Source: Diplonema papillatum
Taxonomy: Eukaryota > Euglenozoa > Diplonemea > Diplonemida > Diplonemidae
Reading direction: 5' to 3'
Assembly (NCBI GenBank): GCA_030068145.1
Contig: JAPJBO010000161.1
Location: 248,001-312,000 of the forward strand
DNA length: 64,000 nucleotides
Below are positions 57,531-64,000 of the stretch, one piece after another; the stretch's first letter is position 1, and each line of letters starts with the position of its first letter. The notes under the pieces were generated by a model. That model was not told the origin of the DNA. It did not search any database and saw nothing but the letters and a program-made list of their open reading frames with translations. The translations under genes were made by a program, and so were the position numbers.

Positions 57531-58442
57531 TTACTCGGGGCACATCGGATTTATCGGGCCACGACTAGCTTCGGCGAACGGCAACTTCCAAATTCACATC
57601 CAGATCCCGTGTCCAGGGACCAAACAGCAGTTCGTGTCTTCGCCACACAGCCTCATAAGCGGACTATTGTCAAGTGCACTCTTCCACGTGCTAATTCTGA
57701 CTTCGCTCGATGACACCGCTTTTGCAGGGCTGCATGGTCGGATGCATGTATGTACGGTGGGCACAAAAAGAAAAGACAAGTACAGATGGGCGTGTTGTTG
57801 CTCTCTCCACCCAGCGCAGGAAAAAAAGATGAAATAGAAAGAGACGGGGTGACTTATTCTTGGCGGAATGAAGAAAAAGAAGAAGCGGTGGGATGGTGTG
57901 GGGGAGGCGTCGGTGCGCCTGAGGTTAAAAATGGGGGGGTAAAGGGGGGGTGTTTGTGTATGGCATTGTGCAGCTCATTGGCGAGATGAGCCGAGAAGGG
58001 GGGGGTGGCCAAACGTCAGGGGAAGGGCTGGAGGACGTGTGGCCACGGGGGGTATTTTGAAGAGATGTACTATGGTTAAAGATAAAACAGTGGTGTCGCC
58101 TGAGGGGTAATCTCAGGGCCGCCCACGTGATCAAGCCGTTAAGCACTTGGGAACTTTTAAGTACACGGACCATGCACTCACTGCCGTTCAGCGTGGGTTG
58201 ACGTGGGTTTTCGATGTGTCGCTGCTTAGCAAGAGGGGGGCGAAGGGTGAGGGGGGAAAGGGTTGTGAAACTGAACATCTGGGGGAGGGGGGGTGCTGAC
58301 ATACGGCACAAGTAGAACGACAAGGGGGTGTGTGTGTGGGGGGTTTTCCGCTGAGTGGGGGTGGGAGGAGTTGGGGGTGGGGGTTTAACAAAAAGAGAAA
58401 AGGTGAAGAAGAAGAAAAAAAGGTGAGCTTGGCAGCGTGGGG

Positions 58443-58670
58443 GATTGCAAGAAAACGTGCTTGGAATGGACATGTGCTGGACACCGCACTGGTCCTATCC
58501 GCGCCGTGTTTCGGTCCTGTGAGCCACGGACACACGAGGCGGATCCATCATCAGCGCAGAACCTGCGTGCCTGCAGACAGCACAGCGGTGTGAGTCTGGT
58601 TTGTCAGGCGGCTGTTCGCAGCTCGTCACAGCCATGGCAACCTGTGCTACTAGAGCGCAGGCTAATCCGT
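58443..58670 (+). repeat. Dispersed repeat A copy
   Basis: Full-length copy (GATTGCAAGAAAACGTGCTT to GTGCTACTAGAGCGCAGG) about 250 bp downstream of the membrane-protein stop codon. Confidence 0.75.
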
Positions 58671-58921
58671 CACGGGGAGAAGGTACGTGTTGCGTAACTC
58701 CCTCTGCCCAGTCTCGTGCTCGCTTCCCTCGCTCTCTTTCACTCTCTCACGGCGCGTATGTGTGTGTGTGTGTATGCGTGTATGCTACCTTCCATGCACT
58801 CTCTCAAACGCTCCTTTTTTTCGGCTTCTCAATTCCCCTCCTTTTCTGCCGGTCTGCCTTTTGCGCAGAAGGATGCGGGTATTTTGGGGGAAGGAGGGAA
58901 GGGGCGGGTTGGGGGGCCCGC

Positions 58922-60704
58922 TTATTCCACCTGGAGCGACTTCGCGAACTGCTTCTGCCTCTTTCGCTCGGCCCACTCTCCGAAGCACCACCAGCCGTAA
59001 TCGCGGCTCTCCATCGTGTTAACCGGGGACCGGGCCTGCGCGAGGAAGCGGAAGAGGTTGAAGACGGAGAAGATGAGGAGCGGGAAGCCGCAGAGCGCGT
59101 CGAAGATGACGAGGGCCATGTACTTCTTGTACTCGCATCGGTGCCCGTTGGATTCCTGGTACGCGCAGCCAGCGTCTCTCACCTGATTGGGGTTCGTGGT
59201 TGGTTGATACGGGCTACGTTATTCCCTGGTTTTTAGAGTGCAGGGTTTTTGTAGTATCCGGGTGACCATTGCCGTATAGGTTCCTTTAAGGTATCGTATT
59301 TTAGAGTGCGTATCGTATCTCCGGACGTGTGCTTGTGCGTGTGTCTTTGTTGCCTATTGCCGACTATTCGACTTTGATTTAGGGCGCAGTGGTTGATGCA
59401 AGCCCTGTTTTTCAGAGTGCAAGTTCACTTATAGATCCGGAGTTTTATAGTCTCCGGGTGACCTTTGTCGTATAGGTTCCTTTAAGGTGTCGTCTATTAG
59501 AGTGCGTATCGTATCTCCGGAAGTGTGCTTGTGCGTGTGTCTTTGCCTATTGCCGACTACTCGACTTAATTTAGAGCGGAGTGATTGATGCAAGCCCTGG
59601 TTTTCAGAGTGCAAGTTCACTTCGAGATCCGGGGGTTTTATAGTCTCCGGGTGACCATTGTCGTCAAGATTTTCCTTTGAGGTATCGTACACTAGAGTGC
59701 GTATCGTATCTGCGGGGTAGTAGCAGTACGTGTGCTTGTGCGTGTGTTCAAACAAGACGAGAAGAAGAAGAAGAAGGCCGCTTCTAGCCCAGGAACGTGC
59801 TTCCACACGCTTGCAAAGCTTGAGTCGGAGGCAGCGCAGTGCTACAACCCCGTCCGCTCTGCCCTGTGGCAGACCGTCTAGACGAAATTGTATTCAGCGC
59901 GAGCGCCAAGCCCCAAGGTGCGCCACGCCTTGATGCTTTAGTTTGGCGTAATTAGGAAAGCCACTTGACCCGTAGGCCCGTGGCTCTGCAGTACCACCGA
60001 ACACGTGAAGCTTGGCCCGTGTGGCTGGTAGCCTGGTGGGGAATCGGCGACCGCAACTCAATTAAGGTGCGGTCAACAGAGTCGCCTCGTGAGAAGGCCC
60101 CCCCATGACACCGAAGTGCTTAGGTGTTCAAACAAACGAGTACAAAAGAAGAGAGAGAGAGAGACGAGTTAGAGTGCAGGGACCATCTCTCCGGGGAGTT
60201 TCCGGTTTCCTCACTTCTCTTCGCACTGCTACGGCGGGCGTAAGTCGCTCCGGAGGCGCGCTGCAGGTTGCGGCTCTGCTACAGTGAGTGGCGGCACCGG
60301 AGTTGGTGATGCAGCGGGCGCTCTGGCCGGCGGGTGAGCTCGTCTCGCGGGGGATCGCCGCCTTGTAACGCTGCGGGCCCTCTTCTTCCTCACGACTGCG
60401 CGGCCTACGGCGGCGGCTAACACCTTGATGGGAAACTTCAGCTTCCATTGAGCGAAGGCTACGTCCTGAGGGTACACGGGGTGTTCAAACAAACGAATAC
60501 AAAAGAAGACACATACGTCCTTGAACTCGTAGTAGTCGAACGCGAACGCGACGAGGTAGATGATAGAGGAGCAGAAGAGGAGGGAGAGCACGTAGATCTG
60601 GGCCGTGCGACCGTCGTTTCTCCACTGGATAAGGAACGACAGCACAACGATGGCCAGGGCGTTGACTGCAAGTCTGAGGTCGAAGTTAACCTTCGGCCAG
60701 CCTC
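58922..60704 (-). CDS. Small multi-pass membrane protein (tetraspan-like), 3' two exons
   Basis: Exons 60704-60517 and 59182-58922 join in phase 0 (donor GTATGT, acceptor CAATCAG) and end in a TAA. The encoded part has three clear hydrophobic helices: LAVNALAIVVLSFLI, then IYVLSLLFCSSIIYLVAFAF, and after a Cys-containing loop (AGCAYQESNGHRCEYKKY) ALVIFDALCGFPLLIFSVF. The tail is charged (ERKRQKQFAKSLQVE). A further exon must lie upstream because exon 60704 starts with a split codon. A segment near 61560-61640 encoding CATIGAIIICVGL could supply helix one. The overall plan resembles MARVEL/tetraspan proteins, but no family signature is certain. Confidence 0.7.
59230..59720 (+). repeat. Dispersed repeat C, three tandem diverged units
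   Basis: Units of about 185 bp contain AGTGCAAGTTCACTT, ATAGTCTCCGGGTGACC and GAGTGCGTATCGTATCT. They lie in the intron region and flank just beside exon 59182. Confidence 0.7.
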
Positions 60705-60796
60705 CTGCGTTCGTTTGTTTTTTTTTTTACATGAGCACGTGTCGAACGGACATGCGGGTCATGTGGGGAGTTTGGCTGGGGCGGCACATCTGCTTC

Positions 60797-61085
60797 ACAT
60801 AACCGCAGGTGTCCTAAGGCAAGCTCAGCGGGAACAGAAATCTCGCGTAGAGCATAAGGGTAAAAGCTTGCTCGATACACGATCTTCAGTACCGATCCTC
60901 GGTGTGAAAGCATGGCCTAACGATCCTTTGGTCTCGCTTCATGTTCAAGGGGCGAAGCCGGATAACTGGCTTGTGGCAGCCAAGCGTTCATAGCGACGTT
61001 GCTTTTTAATCATTCGTTGTCAGCTCTTCCTAAATTAGACAAGCAGATGTTCACCCACTAACAGGGAACGTGAGCTGGGTCTACC
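60797..61085 (+). rRNA. LSU rRNA domain V (peptidyl-transferase centre) fragment, altered
   Basis: It starts at GCAGGTGTCCTAAGG and runs through AACTGGCTTGTGGCAGCCAA, GCGTTCATAGCGACGTTGCT and TTCACCCACTAACAGGGAAC to GTGAGCTGGGT. The near-invariant ACAGGGATAACTGG is changed to AGCCGGATAACTGG and the following loop has several substitutions, so this copy is probably not functional. Confidence 0.9.
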
Positions 61086-61254
61086 TCTGCACGACAAATC
61101 ACACAAACACAACAGGTCAAAGTGCGAGTCCACTGTGGTACACTGAGCCAGCCACCGAAACTGCAGCTCGATACCATCTGAGCCTGCTGTCTGGCATCTT
61201 GGTCACAGTCCTACTTGTATATCTCGATTAGTCTTCCGATGGGGTGGCCATCAG

Positions 61255-61550
61255 TTTGGCTGCACCCTATTGAGCCGGTCTTTATTTCCCGGTGCATCGA
61301 ACTGTCTGATGCTATGGGGGGGCAGCAGGACACCTTGCCCAGGTAGGTAGCGTCACCTCCCCGATGCGAGCTGATTGCCGGCTGGATGCGGGCAACTGCA
61401 CCTTCGTACCACCGACACCCTCTGGGTGCTTCAGGTAACGCGAAATCGGGGGGTGCAGACTAATATTTAAAGGTTGCACCCACGCGGCGTTGACTGGCTG
61501 GCTGCTTTGATGTTGCTTTGATCAAAACTCACACTAACCCGAAACTTTAC
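61255..61550 (+). repeat. Dispersed repeat B, long copy
   Basis: Matches 2210-2500 over the GATGCGAGCTGATTGCCGGC and CACCGACACCCTCTGGGTGC blocks and ends in the TTGATCAAAACTCACACTAA block. It lies just downstream of the LSU domain V fragment. Confidence 0.75.
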
Positions 61551-62061
61551 AGGCCGACACAGATGATGATTGCACCGATGGTGGCGCAGCCGGGGGCGTT
61601 CTGACTGACGGGCGAGACCGCCTGGCAGGCGTGTGCGGGCACGTTGCGTCGTGGGCTCTCAGAAAGATAGAAAGAGAAGCAGTGGCATTACTAGCGATGG
61701 GGTAAACCCCGCAGAGCCTTAGAGAGTGAGAGAAGAAGGCTACGGCGAGGTCACCACCGAAAGCAAATTGATTTGCCGAAACAACCCGAGTACCCTGAAC
61801 GTTTAGGTGCCTCAAGCAGTCTCTACGGGCCTCCGAGTTTTAGAATGTAAGTTCGCTTAGAGATCCGAGATTAAGAGTCTCCGGGTGACCATGTCGTGAA
61901 GGATCGTTCAAGGTATCGTATAGTAGTGTGCAGATCGTGGGGCCATCTCAGGGCCGCCCACGTGGTGAAGCCGTTAAGCTTTGGGAACTTTTAAGTACAT
62001 CGTTAAGCAGCGGCTGCCGGCTTATTCCCGTGACATGTTTTATATGATAAGATGCCAAACC

Positions 62062-62447
62062 CCCCTCCCCTTTGCACGAATAAAACATTTTTTGACGTCA
62101 TCCCGTACTGTATGCCGGCCCCGAAACACTGTCTGTGCGTCCCAAAACGGGCCGTAAACGGTTTTTGGCGGGTTAAGGTCGAAGGCCCACAAGCGGGTTT
62201 CGGGGCCAGTAAGGGGTGCCGTCGAAAAGTATTTTATTAGTGCAAAGGGGAGAATCTTAGTTTAATGTTTAGGCAGAGCACTGCCTCTCATGCATGGTTG
62301 ATGTTAGCATCAAGTCTTCTTCGAGGAAGATCGCTGGTCGGTAAGGGGCTAAGTGAAGGTAAAGGGGCCGCAGAAGGCCCACAAGCGGGTTTCGGGGCCA
62401 GTAAGGGGTGACGTCGAAAAGTATTTTATTAGTGCAAAGGGGAGAAT
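62062..62447. repeat. Inverted and direct repeat of a 65-70 bp module
   Basis: CACAAGCGGGTTTCGGGGCC to TTTATTAGTGCAAAGGGGAG occurs at about 62188 and 62380 and, inverted, at 62062-62130. The three-hairpin repeat lies between the direct copies. Confidence 0.8.
62245..62330 (+). repeat. Three-hairpin repeat, best-conserved copy
   Basis: After GGGGAGAATCTTAGTTTAAT come three adjacent perfect hairpins: GGCAGAGCACTGCC, TTGATGTTAGCATCAA and TCTTCTTCGAGGAAGA. Related copies lie at about 236-300, 4210-4290, 5268-5330, 5420-5490, 47975-48052 and 56010-56100. The function is unknown; a structured RNA or the end of a mobile element are both possible. Confidence 0.7.
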
Positions 62448-62561
62448 TGGGGTGATCCACCTATTTTTTAGCACAAAAAATCACAACTTTTCATAATTAG
62501 GTTTGACACATTGTTCTGCAGAGCTCTGCAAAGGTCTGCAAAGTTGTGAAAAGTTGTTAGT

Positions 62562-63032
62562 GTGGTACTCATTTGCTTGCAAATGACTCCCCACTAACGC
62601 AACAAGACGACGAAAAGTTGTGCGACGACGGCACTGGCCTCGCCGGCCCGAACACACCGCGCCCACCCGGCCCCGCCCGGCCCTCTTCGATGGCAGGCCC
62701 TGACTCGGGCTCTTTTTCTGATTCTGGTTCCGACCCTCCACGGGTCACACAACGAACGCGCCCTCCCGCCGTCTCTTCCCGGCTACTCACGTCCTCCGCA
62801 TCGCGGCGTGCCTATCGGCGCAAACGAGAAAGCGAGGACTCCGATTCCTTTTCGGATTATGAGATCGTGAGCAACTGCCAACAACAGTTGCAACCGACTA
62901 GAGTTGCGCCGCGCCGAAAGCGCGGAAAAAGTGACCCTTCTGGAGTCACGTAGCGAAAAGCTGGCATAGTGTGGTACTCATTTGCTTGCAAATGACTCCC
63001 CACTAACGCAACAAGACGACGAAAAGTTGTGA
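62562..63032 (+). repeat. Direct repeats of about 60 bp flanking a short ORF
   Basis: GTGGTACTCATTTGCTTGCA to GACGACGAAAAGTTGTG is present at 62562-62622 and 62970-63031. The spacing and the ORF between suggest a small element or a duplication. Confidence 0.8.
62573..62953 (+). CDS. Hypothetical disordered basic/acidic protein
   Basis: A 126-residue frame with Pro-rich, Ser/Asp-rich (DSGSFSDSGSDPP, EDSDSFSDYE) and basic (RRAYRRKRE, RVAPRRKRGK) segments, composition typical of a nuclear disordered protein or a retroelement ORF1. The ATG lies in the flanking direct repeat. GC-rich third positions support coding. It is on the plus strand, unlike all certain genes here. Confidence 0.4.
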   Translation: MLANDSPLTQQDDEKLCDDGTGLAGPNTPRPPGPARPSSMAGPDSGSFSDSGSDPPRVTQRTRPPAVSSRLLTSSASRRAYRRKRESEDSDSFSDYEIVSNCQQQLQPTRVAPRRKRGKSDPSGVT

Positions 63033-63605
63033 AAAGTTGTGAATTGAGTTTGTTTTCCTGGAGTTTTTTCGTGCCCCTATCCCCCTACACGACACTAGCC
63101 CCACAGCCACCGTCCACGGCGGTCCCCAGGGGTGGGTCAAGGAAAAAAAAAATTTTTTTTGGGCCGCAATACCTCAAAACTCGCACTTTAGGGGTTTTTT
63201 TTGGGCCGCAGTTTTCCCGGGGATTTTGACCTTTTCACCTTAGAGAATTCTTCCGCCCAGCCTCCAGTGGTACCCAGGAAAAGGATGATGAGTCCCGAGT
63301 GAGCAGCCTTTCGCTTGATTCCGGAAGGGTTACTCGGCGCTGTTGACGTGGTGCAACTCGTGACGGTCGCAATGCCACATTCTCCCTCGCTCGTCGATGA
63401 CACTTCGTCGACGATTTACCACACCCCACCGTCGATCCTCCTGTGAATCATTTTTCCTGGGATTCACTTTCTTCGCCGAGGCACCGACTGACACGCCTTT
63501 TGTTTCTAGACCATTGTCAGCATGGACCCTGTGTTTCTGGGCTCGTCAACGCCGTGCGTTCTGTCCGGCACGGTTACTTCCTCGCATCGAGTAAGTGGCG
63601 TGTAG

Positions 63606-64000
63606 GCGTCTGTTGTCCTTCTTGTTGCGAAGGCGCACTTGTGCGATCCGGCATGCGCCTCCGGGTACAGCTCACTCCGCACCGCCGCGAAGCAATACCA
63701 GAAGGAGAGGTTTCGGCTGCGAATGGATGCCCTCCTTGTATCCGGGGCTGACGCCTCCTTAAAGGGCCCCGTCGGGCTGCTATCCAATCTCCTTCGGGAG
63801 ATACGTTTCTTGCCGGCGAAGCGGCACAGTTTCGAGTTGCTATCGTTCGAAGGTGCGACCGTGCCTTTTTCCGGGAAGGAGGCACTGCACTTCGTCCGTG
63901 AGGGCCTGCGTCTTCGAGCGTGGCGCTACCTGACGACACAAAGGCAAGGCTACTCGGGTATCGAGAGGAGGGTGGGTGTGCGCCTGCTGAACAGACTGTG
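63606..64000 (+). CDS. Open frame running off the right end, possible mobile-element protein
   Basis: The frame is open from just after a TAG at 63603 to the window end (131 codons). It encodes charged helical sequence such as TAAKQYQKERFRLRMDALLV, LLREIRFLPAKRHSFELL and LRAWRYLTTQRQGYSGIERR. The latter resembles the Trp/Arg-rich end segments of LINE proteins, but I cannot assign it. Upstream sequence 63033-63605 has frames with Cys pairs (CCPSC) but no clear gene. Confidence 0.35.

Noticed and set aside
61560-61640. First exon of the membrane protein (CATIGAIIICVGL)
   Set aside because: Hydrophobic and in a plausible place, but the only in-phase donor (GTGCAA) does not fit the local splice pattern, so it was not added to the gene model.
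1-64000. Spliced-leader RNA gene
   Set aside because: I looked for known diplonemid, dinoflagellate and kinetoplastid leader sequences as remembered and saw none, so trans-splicing stays an inference.

Overview
The window looks like nuclear DNA of a GC-rich, intron-containing protist. Nine protein genes can be reconstructed or partly reconstructed: a CLASP-type microtubule protein, uroporphyrinogen-III methyltransferase, ribosomal protein eL32, a cyclophilin, proteasome ATPase Rpt5, a lysine-rich protein, RNA polymerase III subunit RPC9, a four-helix membrane protein, and a large retroelement protein. All lie on the minus strand, as do two weaker candidate genes. They are broken by spliceosomal introns of 0.4 to 3.7 kb. 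The donors follow an unusual GTAYGC-like pattern and the acceptors almost always read RCAG. A one-directional gene array and scattered pieces of large-subunit rRNA are reminiscent of Euglenozoa (diplonemid-like), but no spliced-leader RNA gene was recognised, so this placement is an inference.

Layout from left to right. 1-6280 holds repeats, an LSU rRNA 5' fragment and a tandem array of copies of the CLASP last exon. 6281-17687 is the five-exon CLASP gene; its introns hold an inverted-repeat element with tRNA-like boxes and an LSU domain IV fragment. 17688-19819 holds a minisatellite plus SSU and LSU fragments. 19820-21481 is the methyltransferase gene, followed on its 5' side (to 23345) by three truncated tandem copies of itself. 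24268-27123 is eL32. 27540-28790 holds two candidate exons of unknown type. 29860-33702 is the cyclophilin, with a decayed copy of its 5' end next to it. 38198-41984 is Rpt5, with a 5'-truncated LINE in its last intron. 43105-45240 is the lysine-rich gene with partial exon copies in its upstream intron. 45561-46313 is a second 5'-truncated LINE. 47955-53020 is a Penelope-like element. 53197-53592 is RPC9 exon 1, followed by a long array of partial copies of that exon. 58922-60704 is the membrane protein. 60797-61085 is an LSU peptidyl-transferase-centre fragment. 61.8-64 kb holds repeats and the start of an unknown plus-strand element that runs off the window.

The most striking single object is the 1503-residue intron-free ORF at 48470-52981. 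It joins an N-terminal GIY-YIG nuclease, a Penelope-type reverse transcriptase and a C-terminal ubiquitin-specific protease with its catalytic Cys, His and Asp boxes present. I know of no described retroelement with this domain order. A second general theme is that five of the nine genes sit beside, or contain, tandem partial copies of their own ends, which points to a recurrent local duplication process in this genome.

The genes do not form a pathway. They are housekeeping functions (translation, proteasome, Pol III transcription, cytoskeleton, tetrapyrrole synthesis) that appear to share only orientation and possibly polycistronic transcription.
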